Shown here: positions 30,109-39,640 of the stretch, piece after piece | Numbering within the stretch: the stretch's first letter is position 1 | How the letters are laid out: the number at the start of each line of letters is the position of its first letter | From: Campylobacteraceae bacterium | GTDB lineage: Bacteria > Campylobacterota > Campylobacteria > Campylobacterales > Arcobacteraceae | NCBI GenBank assembly: GCA_013373175.1 | Contig: JABXII010000006.1 | Coordinates: forward strand, 1 to 64,000 | Direction: 5' to 3' | Length of the DNA stretch: 64,000 bases | Made by a program: the position numbers and the translations under genes | Notes under the pieces: generated by a model | The model's database searches: none | Told to the model about the DNA's origin: nothing | Seen by the model: only the letters and a program-made list of their open reading frames with translations

Positions 30109-31122
30109 TTAAAGAAATTGTTTTTTATATTTTGCAGGAGAGATATTAAAATGCTTTTTGAAAATCTTACTAAAATTACTTGTGTGTTTGTAACCAACTT
30201 TAAAAGCTACTTCTTTTACACAAAGTTCTTCTTGTAGCAATTGTTTTGAAATTTCTAAGCGCCTTTTTTGAAGCATTTCATAGATTGTCATTCCAAAATA
30301 TTCTTTAAAATCTTTTTTTAAATAACATTCATTTATTGCTGATTTATATGCAATCTCTTTTATAGAAAGTTTCTTATCATATTTTTGCATAATCATCTCT
30401 CTTGCTCTTTCTAAAGATAAGACTCTATTTTTATTATAGTTTACTAAAGGAGTATTGAGATTTTTACAAATTTTTTCAATACTATAATGAAGCAAATTTG
30501 TTGTTTTTGATTCTAGATATATACTTTTCAAAATATCTTCAAAGTAAGTTTTATCTTTAAACTCATTAAATAGTTCAAGTTGCAAAGTATCAATTTCTAA
30601 GCCTTCTAAAATATAATAACTTTTGATAAGTGCTCTATTCATATACTCTTGAATATTTTCAATTGAAGAAGCAAGTTTTAAAAAAAGTGTATCTTTAACG
30701 GCTAAAAAAATAGTTTGAAATTGTTGATTTTTCTTTATGAGAATTTCACAATAAAATTTATTTGAAGCAAGCTCTATGAAAAAGTGATTTCTTTTTAAAT
30801 TATATTCTTTTTTATCTATATAATTAAAAGATAAATCATTTTTTAAATTGAAAATAAAACATGCTCCTGGCACATTACTTTCCTCAGTTAATATGATATC
30901 TTGATTCAATGTAAAATCACGTGCAAAAATTGCTATACCATTTCCAATATCATATTTTATAACAATACCTTTTCCAAATTTCTTTTTAATCTTTGATACG
31001 GAAATTTTTCTTGAAAAAGGATGATTTATTTCTTCATCAAGTTCAATTAAATCTTTATAATTAACTTTATTCATTCTATAATGATGAACCCCACTATTTA
31101 AGATATTGATAATTATAATCAT
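30109..31122 (-). CDS. AraC-family regulator, probably of the adjacent siderophore receptor
   Basis: This protein of up to 337 residues has an N-terminal sensing region and a C-terminal double helix-turn-helix AraC domain (about 235-335: KLSIKEIAYKSAINECYLKKDFKEYFG, then CVKEVAFKVGYKHTSNFSKIFKKHF), ending ISPAKYKK. The layout resembles PchR, which activates a receptor gene when ferric siderophore is bound. The start is uncertain. The ATG at 31074 (MNKVNYKDL) gives a more family-like N-terminus than 31122, but neither has a clear ribosome-binding site. It lies directly upstream of the receptor. Confidence 0.9.
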   Translation of the reverse strand: MIIIINILNSGVHHYRMNKVNYKDLIELDEEINHPFSRKISVSKIKKKFGKGIVIKYDIGNGIAIFARDFTLNQDIILTEESNVPGACFIFNLKNDLSFNYIDKKEYNLKRNHFFIELASNKFYCEILIKKNQQFQTIFLAVKDTLFLKLASSIENIQEYMNRALIKSYYILEGLEIDTLQLELFNEFKDKTYFEDILKSIYLESKTTNLLHYSIEKICKNLNTPLVNYNKNRVLSLERAREMIMQKYDKKLSIKEIAYKSAINECYLKKDFKEYFGMTIYEMLQKRRLEISKQLLQEELCVKEVAFKVGYKHTSNFSKIFKKHFNISPAKYKKQFL

Positions 31123-31173
31123 TTAATACATAGAGAGCACTTAAATGAGTTTTGTATAGAGTTATTTAAAAAT

Positions 31174-31560
31174 TTATTTTATTAAAAAATGTAGTAGTTT
31201 GTAGCCACTTGCTGCTGCTAAAACTGTACCGAAAAGATTTAAAAACATATTTGTGATTCCAAGGAGAAAAGAGCTTTGAAGTAAGAAAAAACTTTCAATC
31301 GCAAATGTTGAGTAAGTTGTAAGTGCACCTAAAAAACCTGTTGCTATAAAAGACTTTGTAATATCAGAAATCATATTATGCGCAACAATTGCAAAAAGAC
31401 AACCTATAATGAAACTACCTACAACATTAACAAGTAATATTCCAACAGGCAAATCAACAGGAAAGTGTTTGTTAGTTATATGTACTACATAAGCCCGGGC
31501 AATTGCACCTAAAAAACCACCTAAGCCTACAGCAAGAAGAGTTTGCCAACTAAGAGTCAT
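31174..31560 (-). CDS. crcB: Fluoride ion exporter CrcB/Fluc
   Basis: This 128-residue protein has four membrane helices and family motifs GGFLGAIARAYV near the N-terminus, NVVGSFIIG, and GFLGALTTYSTFAIE near residue 80. Fluc proteins form dual-topology dimers that let fluoride out of the cell. It overlaps plsC by 11 nt. I see no fluoride riboswitch upstream. Confidence 0.95.
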   Translation of the reverse strand: MTLSWQTLLAVGLGGFLGAIARAYVVHITNKHFPVDLPVGILLVNVVGSFIIGCLFAIVAHNMISDITKSFIATGFLGALTTYSTFAIESFFLLQSSFLLGITNMFLNLFGTVLAAASGYKLLHFLIK

Positions 31561-32239
31561 TTCTCTTTGTCTCTTGTTCGAATACTTGGTTCATCTCTTT
31601 TTCTAAATCTTCAAACCAAGTAGTTCCTTTTTGGGCTTGTACAGGTTTTAGAAATTTAACTTTTACAACTCCTGGTTTTTGTTTAAGAGACTGAGAATCT
31701 AAGATATCTCTTGTATTTAGGATAATGGCAGGTTGTACTTTTAATTTTAATTTATTTGCTAGGATTTGAGCTCCTGCTTTAAACTTAAGCATCTGCTTCC
31801 CATCACTTCTAGTTCCTTCAGGGAACATAGCAATTGGTCTTCCTTTTGAAAGTCTATCTTTTGCTTCTTTTAAAAGATGGATTATTCCTGCTTTATTTTC
31901 TCTGTCAATAGAAATCATTCTAGGAGCTTTAATTATGTGTCCAAAGAAAAATAAATCTGTAATCTCTTTTTTAGCAACCCAAGCTAAGTTTCTGCTGTGA
32001 ATATGTTCCATTATAATAATATCTAATAGACTTTGATGATTCATAACAACCATGTCACATGATTCATCTAACTCACCTTCTATTTCAAGTTTAATTCCTA
32101 AAAGATAAGTTTGAACTTTCATCCAGATTTTAATTATTTCATGGGTTTTACTTCTAAAAAGGTACATAGATACAACAACAATAGCAACAGTTATAGAAAA
32201 TTGGATAAGTACAATTATTCCTCTAATCCTTGATAACAT
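31550..32239 (-). CDS. plsC: 1-acyl-sn-glycerol-3-phosphate acyltransferase
   Basis: This 229-residue protein has an N-terminal membrane segment and the acyltransferase motifs NHQSLLDI (the catalytic NHx4D form) near residue 67 and FPEGTRSDG near 140. It adds the second acyl chain to lysophosphatidic acid, making phosphatidic acid for phospholipids. Its start overlaps the preceding gene by 17 nt and its end overlaps crcB by 11 nt, so translation is coupled along this operon. Confidence 0.93.
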   Translation of the reverse strand: MLSRIRGIIVLIQFSITVAIVVVSMYLFRSKTHEIIKIWMKVQTYLLGIKLEIEGELDESCDMVVMNHQSLLDIIIMEHIHSRNLAWVAKKEITDLFFFGHIIKAPRMISIDRENKAGIIHLLKEAKDRLSKGRPIAMFPEGTRSDGKQMLKFKAGAQILANKLKLKVQPAIILNTRDILDSQSLKQKPGVVKVKFLKPVQAQKGTTWFEDLEKEMNQVFEQETKRNDS

Positions 32240-33422
32240 CGTCTTCCTTTACCCATCCAATAAATTTATCTTCACCTCTTTTAAACATAATCTTTACAAA
32301 ACCATTTTTTCTTTTCATCTCTTCTACTAAAGCATGATTTGTCATTTTTTGAAAAATTGTTGAATTTTTTGTAGGTAAAATATAAATTACACTATTCTCT
32401 TTTAATTTTATACTTTTATTTGGTATTGCAAAAAGCATACTTGCAATTGCGAATAACAAAAATAAAATCAAATAAATATAAGATCTTTTCCATATAAATA
32501 AAACTAGGAATATTACAGCAATTGCACCAATTGCAACTTTTTTATAAAATTCAAAACTAGAATTATTTGGATTTAAATCTGTTTGAGTACTAACTAATTC
32601 TTCTTCAAACTTGATAGGAATATTTATAATTTCTAATCTTTTTAAACTTGTATTATAATAGTTAAATACAATTGATTTTTGATGAATAGGAATAACCACA
32701 TAATAAATCATATGTTGATTAGGATAGTTATCTTCAATTAAAGTAACACCTTGTTCTTCAAAACCTTTTATATAAAAATCTTCAAAGTTTGAAAATTTTC
32801 CTTCTAAATCAATAATAGCTAAAGCTTGTTTATTTGTGTACTGTTTAGCTTTAGTATTTAAAACTTTTAACTCTTGGGCAATGATATTAGAAAACCTAAT
32901 ATCACCTTTTGCTATTTCTGAGAAAGTTATCTTAGGAGGAAGTAGTTTTCTACTCTCTACTAAAACATTATTATCATAAAGTTTAACTTCTATTGTAGGT
33001 AATAAAAAGTTAGAATCATAAGCTTTAAAATAGTATTTATTTACATACACATTTTTTGCATTTCCCTCAAATTCCCATTGGCTTTGGGCATTTAAAGGTA
33101 CCATATTTATACCATCTATAAAGTGTGTTTCTATTCTATCGTAGTTTGTTCTTGTTATTAATGCTTTTACATCAACTTCAAATCTTTGATTTTTATAGAT
33201 ATGTTTTGGATAGTTTTTGTATGATAGATATAAGTTTTTACTAACAACTGTAGGTGTAGATTGAACACCTTCAGTTGCAGATTTTTCTTCTTGAGTGAAC
33301 TCATTTATAGTATTTATGTTTTTATCGTTTGACCCATTAAATACAGAACTTTCTTCTTTAATAAAATCGTTTGAGAAAACTAAACTAAATAAAACAAAAA
33401 CTAATACTACTATTTTTTTCAC
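32223..33422 (-). CDS. Periplasmic/membrane-anchored protein with C-terminal SH3-like region
   Basis: This 399-residue protein has a signal peptide (about 1-17), a long periplasmic beta-rich part (about 60-275), two adjacent membrane spans (about 292-310 and 313-335) and a C-terminal stretch (about 338-399, ENSVIYILPTKNSTIFQ to FIGWVKEDDV) that looks like a bacterial SH3 domain. I do not recognise a named family. The Campylobacter gene at the same place, between purQ and plsC, is also an uncharacterised periplasmic protein (from memory). It starts at the stop of purQ, so it is cotranscribed. Envelope role likely, details unknown. Confidence 0.8.
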   Translation of the reverse strand: MKKIVVLVFVLFSLVFSNDFIKEESSVFNGSNDKNINTINEFTQEEKSATEGVQSTPTVVSKNLYLSYKNYPKHIYKNQRFEVDVKALITRTNYDRIETHFIDGINMVPLNAQSQWEFEGNAKNVYVNKYYFKAYDSNFLLPTIEVKLYDNNVLVESRKLLPPKITFSEIAKGDIRFSNIIAQELKVLNTKAKQYTNKQALAIIDLEGKFSNFEDFYIKGFEEQGVTLIEDNYPNQHMIYYVVIPIHQKSIVFNYYNTSLKRLEIINIPIKFEEELVSTQTDLNPNNSSFEFYKKVAIGAIAVIFLVLFIWKRSYIYLILFLLFAIASMLFAIPNKSIKLKENSVIYILPTKNSTIFQKMTNHALVEEMKRKNGFVKIMFKRGEDKFIGWVKEDDVIKD

Positions 33423-34093
33423 TATTTTAAGAACCCTTTTAACATTGAAACACCGTCATCACAACCTAATAACTCTTCCATTGCTCTTTCTGGGTGAGGC
33501 ATAAGACCAAATACATTTTTTTCTTTATTACAGATACCTGCAATATTTGCAACAGAACCATTTAAGTTTATAACTTCACCATTTTCATCACAATATTTTA
33601 AAAGAATTTGATTATTTGATTCAAGCTCTTTTAATCCAGCATCATCAATAAAATAGTTACCATCATGATGAGCAACAGGAATATTTACAACTTCATCTTT
33701 TTTTAATAATGAAAGAAAAGTATTATCATTGTTAATAACTTTTAAATTATTGTATTTTGAAATAAAATGTAAAGAATCATTTCTTTTCATAGCACCAGGT
33801 AATAATCCAGCTTCTAAAAGAATTTGAAAACCATTACAAATACCTAAAACTTTGCCACCATTTGCAGCATAAGCTTGAACAGAATCCATAATATTTGCAA
33901 ATCTAGCAATAGCTCCTGATCTTAAATAATCACCATATGAAAATCCACCAGGAATAACTAATAAATCAGTATTTTCTGGAATTTCTTTATCTTTATGCCA
34001 AATAATAGTAACTTCACAACCTAGTTTTTCAAAAGCATATTTTGTGTCATATTCACAATTAGTACCAGGAAATTGTAATACAGATACGTTCAT
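33422..34093 (-). CDS. purQ: Phosphoribosylformylglycinamidine synthase, glutaminase subunit
   Basis: This 223-residue class I glutamine amidotransferase has the nucleophile Cys86 in LGICNGFQ and the His/Glu of the triad in PHPERAME near the end. With PurL and PurS it supplies ammonia for the fourth step of purine synthesis. It lies 4 nt after purS. The separate small PurS/PurQ arrangement matches the three-subunit enzyme type; purL is not in the window. Confidence 0.97.
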   Translation of the reverse strand: MNVSVLQFPGTNCEYDTKYAFEKLGCEVTIIWHKDKEIPENTDLLVIPGGFSYGDYLRSGAIARFANIMDSVQAYAANGGKVLGICNGFQILLEAGLLPGAMKRNDSLHFISKYNNLKVINNDNTFLSLLKKDEVVNIPVAHHDGNYFIDDAGLKELESNNQILLKYCDENGEVINLNGSVANIAGICNKEKNVFGLMPHPERAMEELLGCDDGVSMLKGFLK

Positions 34094-34097
34094 AATA

Positions 34098-34343
34098 TTA
34101 ACCTATTATTTCGATTTGATAATCTTCAATTACAGTATTAGCAAGAAGCTTTTCACACATTTCAGTAACTTCTTTTCTAGCATCCTCTTCATTTGCAGAG
34201 TTTAATTCCATAATAATTTGTTTACCAATTCTTACGTCTTTTACAACTTCTTTAAATCCAAGAGTATCTAAAGCGTGATGAGTCGCTTTACCTTGATCAT
34301 CAAGTACACCTTGTTTTAATGCTACATTTACGATTGCTTTCAT
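34098..34343 (-). CDS. purS: Phosphoribosylformylglycinamidine synthase subunit PurS
   Basis: This 81-residue protein fits PurS in size and in motifs KQGVLDDQGKATHHALDTLGF and VRIGKQIIMEL. It bridges PurQ and PurL. It lies between purC and purQ, 16 nt after purC. Confidence 0.96.
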   Translation of the reverse strand: MKAIVNVALKQGVLDDQGKATHHALDTLGFKEVVKDVRIGKQIIMELNSANEEDARKEVTEMCEKLLANTVIEDYQIEIIG

Positions 34344-34359
34344 TTAATCTCTTTCCTTC

Positions 34360-35073
34360 TTATTTATTTAAAATTCTATTTAATACGTTTTCATAGGCAA
34401 CTTTTAGTCCACCTTTACCTTTTCTAAATCTATCTTTATCCATAGACTCACCTGATTCCACATCCCAAAATCTACAATTATCTGGAGATAACTCATCAAT
34501 TAAAATGATATTTCCATTAGCGTCATAACCAAACTCTAATTTGAAATCAACTAATTTTAACCCTTTTTCAAAGAAATAAGGTCTTAAAATATCATTTATT
34601 TCTCTTGCTACTCTTCTAAGTTTGTCTAACTCATCTTGATGATTAACTAATCCTAAAATCAATGCATGTTGGTCATTGATTTTTGGGTCACCTAATTCAT
34701 CATTTTTATAATCAAATTCAACTAAAGTAAATGGTAAAACTGTTCCATTTTCAATACCTAAGTTTTTAGATAATGAACCTGTTGCAATATTTCTAATAAT
34801 AACTTCTATTGGAATTACTTTGCACTTTTTATGAAGCATATTGTTATCATCAAGCATTTCAACAAAATGTGTTTGAATTCCCTTTTCATTTAATAGTTTA
34901 AATAATTCTGTAGAGATTTTATTATTTAAGGCACCTTTTCCATCTTCTTGAGATTTCATTTCACCATTAAACGCAGTTAAATCATCTTTAAACTCAGAAA
35001 TCAAAAGAGTTTCATCTTCTGTTTTCCAAATTCTTTTCGCTTTACCTTCATATAAAAGCTCAGTTTTATTCAT
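34360..35073 (-). CDS. purC: Phosphoribosylaminoimidazole-succinocarboxamide synthase
   Basis: This 237-residue SAICAR synthetase starts [11 protein letters not shown] and contains [34 protein letters not shown] and [13 protein letters not shown], all standard family motifs. It joins CAIR and aspartate using ATP. It lies 13 nt after ctpA, in a block (ctpA-purC-purS-purQ) remembered from Campylobacter jejuni. Confidence 0.97.
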   Translation of the reverse strand: MNKTELLYEGKAKRIWKTEDETLLISEFKDDLTAFNGEMKSQEDGKGALNNKISTELFKLLNEKGIQTHFVEMLDDNNMLHKKCKVIPIEVIIRNIATGSLSKNLGIENGTVLPFTLVEFDYKNDELGDPKINDQHALILGLVNHQDELDKLRRVAREINDILRPYFFEKGLKLVDFKLEFGYDANGNIILIDELSPDNCRFWDVESGESMDKDRFRKGKGGLKVAYENVLNRILNK

Positions 35074-35086
35074 TTGTGTTGTTCCT

Positions 35087-36376
35087 TTATTTCATTATAA
35101 TTAAACTTTTTAAAATACCAATTGCCGTATTAAGTTGATTATCTTTTGAGATATCTTCTTCTGTTAAAGTTTTCTTATTCTCTTTATCTTCTTTATCTTT
35201 TTTTACGCCATCTTCTTTATTAAGTTCGCCTTCTAAATGTTTCTTTAGATCTGCTTCTTTTAATTTAAACTCTGCATTTTTTTCAGCAACAACTTCACCT
35301 GCATGAGAAATTACATCAGGAGTAATTCCCGTTGCTTGAATAGTTCTACCACTTGGTAAATAATATTTTGCGATAGTGATTTTTATATTTTCACTTCTAT
35401 CTTGTGTTATTGGTAAAATTGCTTGAACAGAACCTTTTCCAAAAGTCTTTTCACCAATAATTACAGCTCTTTTATGGTCTTGTAGAGCCCCACTTACAAT
35501 CTCTGAAGCAGAAGCAGAACCACCATTAACTAAAACTACCACTGGAACATCTGTAATAGTTTCTGCAATAGTTGCATTGAACTTTTCTTCTTCAGCACTA
35601 TTTCTTCCCTTTTGAGAGACAATAACACCTTCATCAACAAATAAATCAACAACACCAATTGCTTGTGTTAATAAACCACCTGGGTTATTTCTTAAATCTA
35701 AGATAATTCCTTTTATTTTTGGATTATCTTTAATAGCTTTTCTTAAGTTTGAAGTTACCTTTCTATCGAAACTTGAAACTCTTGCATATAATAAATCTTC
35801 ATTGTCTATAGTTTTAGAAAACACTGATTGGATTTTAATAATATCTCTTATGATATTAATTTTAATCGGTTTGTTTTCACCTTCTCTAACAACAGTTAAA
35901 TCAATAGCCGTTTTAGGTTTCCCTCTCATAAGAGAAACAGCTTCATCTAATGTCATATTTAAAGTTGAATTATCATCAATCTTTAAAATAATATCCCCTG
36001 CTTTTACACCTGCTGTATATGCAGGAGTATCATCAATTGGAGAAATAACAGTTAAAGCTCCATCTCTCATACCAACAGTAATTCCAAGACCACCAAATTC
36101 ACCTTGAGTTTGAATACTCATCTCTTTTGATGATTTTTTATCTAAATATGTAGAATGAGCATCTAGTTCTTGCATAAGACCTTTTAATGCTTTATCAACA
36201 ATCTCTTGTAGTTTGATATCATCTACGTAATACTTTTCAACAGTGCCAATAACTTGTGTTAATTTTGATAGAGACTCAAATCTAGTTTGATTATCCTCTT
36301 CTTTCTTTTGTTCATTCGCAAAAATTGATTGAGATAGTAATAAAACAATCGATGAAATTAATATAAACCTATTCAT
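35087..36376 (-). CDS. ctpA: Carboxy-terminal processing protease (S41 family)
   Basis: This 429-residue periplasmic protease has a signal peptide (about 1-20), a PDZ domain (about 90-170, [18 protein letters not shown]) and the S41 catalytic core, with the nucleophilic serine in [15 protein letters not shown] and the lysine in [11 protein letters not shown]. It trims C-termini of periplasmic or membrane proteins. A lysine/glutamate-rich stretch (about 380-412) precedes the end. It is the first gene of the ctpA-pur-plsC-crcB run. Confidence 0.95.
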   Translation of the reverse strand: MNRFILISSIVLLLSQSIFANEQKKEEDNQTRFESLSKLTQVIGTVEKYYVDDIKLQEIVDKALKGLMQELDAHSTYLDKKSSKEMSIQTQGEFGGLGITVGMRDGALTVISPIDDTPAYTAGVKAGDIILKIDDNSTLNMTLDEAVSLMRGKPKTAIDLTVVREGENKPIKINIIRDIIKIQSVFSKTIDNEDLLYARVSSFDRKVTSNLRKAIKDNPKIKGIILDLRNNPGGLLTQAIGVVDLFVDEGVIVSQKGRNSAEEEKFNATIAETITDVPVVVLVNGGSASASEIVSGALQDHKRAVIIGEKTFGKGSVQAILPITQDRSENIKITIAKYYLPSGRTIQATGITPDVISHAGEVVAEKNAEFKLKEADLKKHLEGELNKEDGVKKDKEDKENKKTLTEEDISKDNQLNTAIGILKSLIIMK

Positions 36377-36488
36377 AAATCAACCTTAATTCTTTAATAA
36401 GAACACGATTATATAAAAATTTTTATAAAAGTAAGGTTTTATAATTTTTTTTGTATTATTTAAACCTAAATTTAAATGAAGGTTTTAA

Positions 36489-37070
36489 ATGAGTCTTAAA
36501 GAAAATGTTGACTATGTAAAAGAAGAATTAAACAGTGAAGAGAAATTCCTAGAAGGCTTCGTTAGAGTTGAAAGATTTTACAAAAAATACAAAATGATTA
36601 TAATCTTAGCATTAATCGTTATAATTGGTATAGTTATTGGTCTTTATGTAACAAAAACTATTCAAGCTTCAAATAAGCTAGAAGCAAATATTGCATTTAA
36701 CAAACTAATGGAAAACCCAGAAAATCAAGAAGCTAAGAATACATTAAAAGATAAAAGCCAACAACTATATGAAGTAGCACTTTATGCACAATCATTAAAA
36801 AAAGGTGAGTTCAAAGAAACTGAACTAAAATACTTTAAAGAACTTGTTGCTTATCAAAAAGCTTTAGAAAATCAAGACATTAATAAACTAAATGAAGTTT
36901 CAATGGAAAAAGACTTTTTATTAAAAGAGTTTGCAATTTTCAATAAAGCATTAATTCAAGCAAAAGAAGGAAAGTATGAAGATGCAAAAGCAACTTTAAA
37001 ACTTATCCCAGCTGATTCTCAAGTTAATAACTTAGTTACAGCATTAAAACACTATTTAGTTACAAAATAA
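36489..37070 (+). CDS. YfgM-like membrane-anchored periplasmic protein
   Basis: This 193-residue protein has a short cytoplasmic N-terminus, one membrane span (about 36-53) and a helical, TPR-like periplasmic part rich in alanine, lysine and glutamate. The size, topology and position just before a BamB-like lipoprotein gene are those of YfgM, which works with the Sec translocon and periplasmic chaperones in E. coli. Residue similarity to YfgM is low by eye, so the family call is an inference. GAAGG lies upstream of the ATG, and a TATTAT -10 candidate lies about 40 nt before it. Confidence 0.7.
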   Translation: MSLKENVDYVKEELNSEEKFLEGFVRVERFYKKYKMIIILALIVIIGIVIGLYVTKTIQASNKLEANIAFNKLMENPENQEAKNTLKDKSQQLYEVALYAQSLKKGEFKETELKYFKELVAYQKALENQDINKLNEVSMEKDFLLKEFAIFNKALIQAKEGKYEDAKATLKLIPADSQVNNLVTALKHYLVTK

Positions 37071-37079
37071 GGAATATAG

Positions 37080-38057
37080 ATGAAACACTTAATTTTATTT
37101 GCAAGTTTACTTTTTGTATTTGCAGGATGTTCTTCAAAAGAGTACTTTGAACCAGAAAATACTGCAGGAGATTATGAACTAACTAAGTCTAAAGCTTTAA
37201 GTGGAAGTATTTCATACTTTAATAAAGATGGAGCAACTTTAGATAGCCAAAATATTATTACAAAAAGAGGTGTTTCAAAGTTTAAAATACCTGAAGGATA
37301 CAAATTCTTAAATATTGTAGATGATACTGTTATTGCTTCAAACTACAAAGATACAGTATTAGTTGGAGATAAAGAAGTTAAAGTTGATGCAGTTGTAGTT
37401 GCAGCATCTTTAAGCAATAATAAACTAGCTTTATTATTCTCTGATAATTCAATTATGTTATATGATATGAATACTGAAAAAACTTTATTAAAAGAGTACT
37501 ATACTCACTCTTTTGTAAATGACACAAGAATTGCAAATCCATACTTTATGAGTAATATTATTCTTTTCCCAACGTTAGATGGAAAGATTATTGTTGTATC
37601 TGATTCTACAAATAAAATTGTAAGAAATATTGTTGTTGATGCTAATGGACAATTTAATAATATTGTGTTCTTAGATGTTGTTGATGACACACTAGTAGCA
37701 GCAACTGCAAACAAAGTAATCTCTGTTGGTCAAGGAGTTGTAAACTTAAAAGACTATAACGTTAGAGATATTATTACAAAAGATAAAAACATCTATATTG
37801 CAACAATTGACGGACAAATTATTAAAACAGATATCTCTTTAAATATTATTGATAGAAGAAAATATAAGTTTGCAAAAATTTACTCTTTAGCATATGGTGA
37901 ATCTTTATACGCATTAGAATCACAAGGTTATTTAATCAAAATTTCACCTGATTTTAAAACTGATGCAATTTATGAATTAGATTTTGATGAAGAGAAAAAA
38001 GTTATCGCATTAGAAGATACAATTTATTATGATGATGAGTTCATCAAACTAAAATAG
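37080..38057 (+). CDS. BamB-like beta-propeller lipoprotein
   Basis: This 325-residue protein has a lipoprotein signal ending VFAG/C (Cys17). The rest is repeated short beta segments (DNSIMLYDMNTEKTLLKEYY, GKIIVVSDSTNKIVRNI, GQIIKTDISLNIIDRR) of the kind seen in PQQ-type propellers such as BamB, the outer-membrane protein assembly lipoprotein. It starts 9 nt after the YfgM-like gene, matching the yfgM-bamB order of E. coli. Assignment is by layout and repeat pattern, not strong motif identity. Confidence 0.68.
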   Translation: MKHLILFASLLFVFAGCSSKEYFEPENTAGDYELTKSKALSGSISYFNKDGATLDSQNIITKRGVSKFKIPEGYKFLNIVDDTVIASNYKDTVLVGDKEVKVDAVVVAASLSNNKLALLFSDNSIMLYDMNTEKTLLKEYYTHSFVNDTRIANPYFMSNIILFPTLDGKIIVVSDSTNKIVRNIVVDANGQFNNIVFLDVVDDTLVAATANKVISVGQGVVNLKDYNVRDIITKDKNIYIATIDGQIIKTDISLNIIDRRKYKFAKIYSLAYGESLYALESQGYLIKISPDFKTDAIYELDFDEEKKVIALEDTIYYDDEFIKLK

Positions 38058-38080
38058 TTTTATTAACAAACGAGAGTTAG

Positions 38081-38566
38081 ATGTCAACGGTTATACTTTT
38101 TATTTCATATATTCTTATCTCAATGATTTTTACATGGAAATATGTGGATTTCATAAAAGAGAAACAATGGGATATTAAAAGTGCTAAAATCTTATTAGCA
38201 ATTTTTATTGCAATTATTGGATTACTATTACTTTCTGTTCGTGTTGCTTTTTTAGGTGGCATAGAAGATGGAGAAAAGAATGTAATCAATCTAACTCTTA
38301 TCTTAGGAGCAACAATAATCTTGATTATTGTTCTTCTATCTCTTATAGTTATGCATCTTGTTAGAAAAATGAAATATATGGAAGTTACTTTCAAAATCTC
38401 AGAAAAAGATTCTGAAAGAGGTTCTTTATCAGAAAAAGAGATGACTTGTTTAGTAGATAGAAATCAAGTACTTAATGTACAAAAAATAATCTCTCAACCA
38501 CAAAACACTGCAATTTCAAAAGAAGACTCTTTAGAAGAAGAGTTTGAAATAATCGAAAAAAAATAA
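38081..38566 (+). CDS. Small three-span membrane protein of unknown function
   Basis: This 161-residue protein has three hydrophobic segments (about 3-20, 30-52 and 65-92) and a charged cytoplasmic-type tail (about 95-161) with many glutamates and serines. I recognise no family. It follows the BamB-like gene by 24 nt with GAGAG upstream, so it is probably cotranscribed with the YfgM/BamB pair. Confidence 0.7.
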   Translation: MSTVILFISYILISMIFTWKYVDFIKEKQWDIKSAKILLAIFIAIIGLLLLSVRVAFLGGIEDGEKNVINLTLILGATIILIIVLLSLIVMHLVRKMKYMEVTFKISEKDSERGSLSEKEMTCLVDRNQVLNVQKIISQPQNTAISKEDSLEEEFEIIEKK

Positions 38567-38570
38567 CAAA

Positions 38571-38592
38571 GAAACCTAAGCTTTTAGATTTC
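38571..38592 (-). terminator. Terminator at the end of truD
   Basis: A 9-bp stem (38571-38579 with 38584-38592, one wobble pair) overlaps the truD stop codon and is followed on the minus strand by a T-rich run. It also lies just past the end of the convergent membrane-protein gene. Confidence 0.65.
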
Positions 38593-39577
38593 TATTTGCT
38601 ATATTTTCAATTAAAACTGTCGCATAAGAGCCTTTAGGTAAAGTGAACTTCAAAGTACATTTTGATGTTTGTTTATTATACTTTACATTAACATCTTTAG
38701 GATATACAATAGCATCTCTTCTATAGCCTTTTTCTTGAATATAAGTATCATCATAGTTCTCTTCTATTTTTCTTGCTTTGTTTGTACTTCTAAATGCATG
38801 TCTTCCTGGAAGTAAACCTGTAGGAACTATTTTTTTATTTAAAAAATCTTGTAAGATAACATCATTTAATTTTTTAGGTGTGAAAAACTTTTCATTTTTA
38901 TACTCTCTAAAAACATCTCCATCTAAAGGTTCAAACTCATTTTCACTTCTCTTAAGTCTTTGAACTAACCACTTATTAAAGAAGTCACTTTGATATGCAG
39001 AAACTAGCATTTTTGCTAATTTTCTATCTTTGATAAGTAAATCCCCATAGATATATTTTCTTGCTTTTTCAAGATTCTCTTTTGCTTCATGTCCAAATCT
39101 TTGAAAACCAAAGTAGTTTGGCATTCCAATTTTTGAAATCTCTTTTAATAACTTTTCTATTTTATAAACATCTTCTTCTTTTACATCATGAAGTCTTATC
39201 TCAAAACTATTGCCTTCTAAATCACCGATATTTAGTTTAGTACTATGTAAAAAGGTCTCTTTTATTTCAATTTTTGGATGTCTAAATTTTTTTAAATCTT
39301 TTGCATATTTTCTTGGAATAGATATGTATTGAGTTGTTGTGGCATTTTTATCTTTTAATCCTGCATAACCTAACTCATTTTCATATATATTTAATCCCTT
39401 TGATAAGCTTTCTAATAAATCCCAAGTTCCAAGGCTTTTCTTCTTTATCTTTGCAATAATAAAGTTTCCTTTATTTGTAAACTTTATTGGATTTTCAATT
39501 ACTATAAAATCATCAGGGTTTTGATAAAATTTAAAGTGCATTGGTTTATGGTTTTGTATAAATTCTCTATGTATCAT
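38576..39577 (-). CDS. truD: tRNA pseudouridine(13) synthase
   Basis: This 333-residue TruD-family enzyme converts U13 of tRNA-Glu to pseudouridine. The catalytic aspartate is Asp76 in AGLKDKNATT. NYFGFQRFG near residue 180 and FKFTLPKGSYAT near the end are further family marks. It is divergent from the MazG-like gene and has a terminator overlapping its stop. Confidence 0.96.
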   Translation of the reverse strand: MIHREFIQNHKPMHFKFYQNPDDFIVIENPIKFTNKGNFIIAKIKKKSLGTWDLLESLSKGLNIYENELGYAGLKDKNATTTQYISIPRKYAKDLKKFRHPKIEIKETFLHSTKLNIGDLEGNSFEIRLHDVKEEDVYKIEKLLKEISKIGMPNYFGFQRFGHEAKENLEKARKYIYGDLLIKDRKLAKMLVSAYQSDFFNKWLVQRLKRSENEFEPLDGDVFREYKNEKFFTPKKLNDVILQDFLNKKIVPTGLLPGRHAFRSTNKARKIEENYDDTYIQEKGYRRDAIVYPKDVNVKYNKQTSKCTLKFTLPKGSYATVLIENIANRNLKA

Positions 39578-39640
39578 TTACTTTTCTTTTTTAAATTTTT
39601 GGTATTATATAACAATCTTATTGTTTAAAAGGTTTAATAC

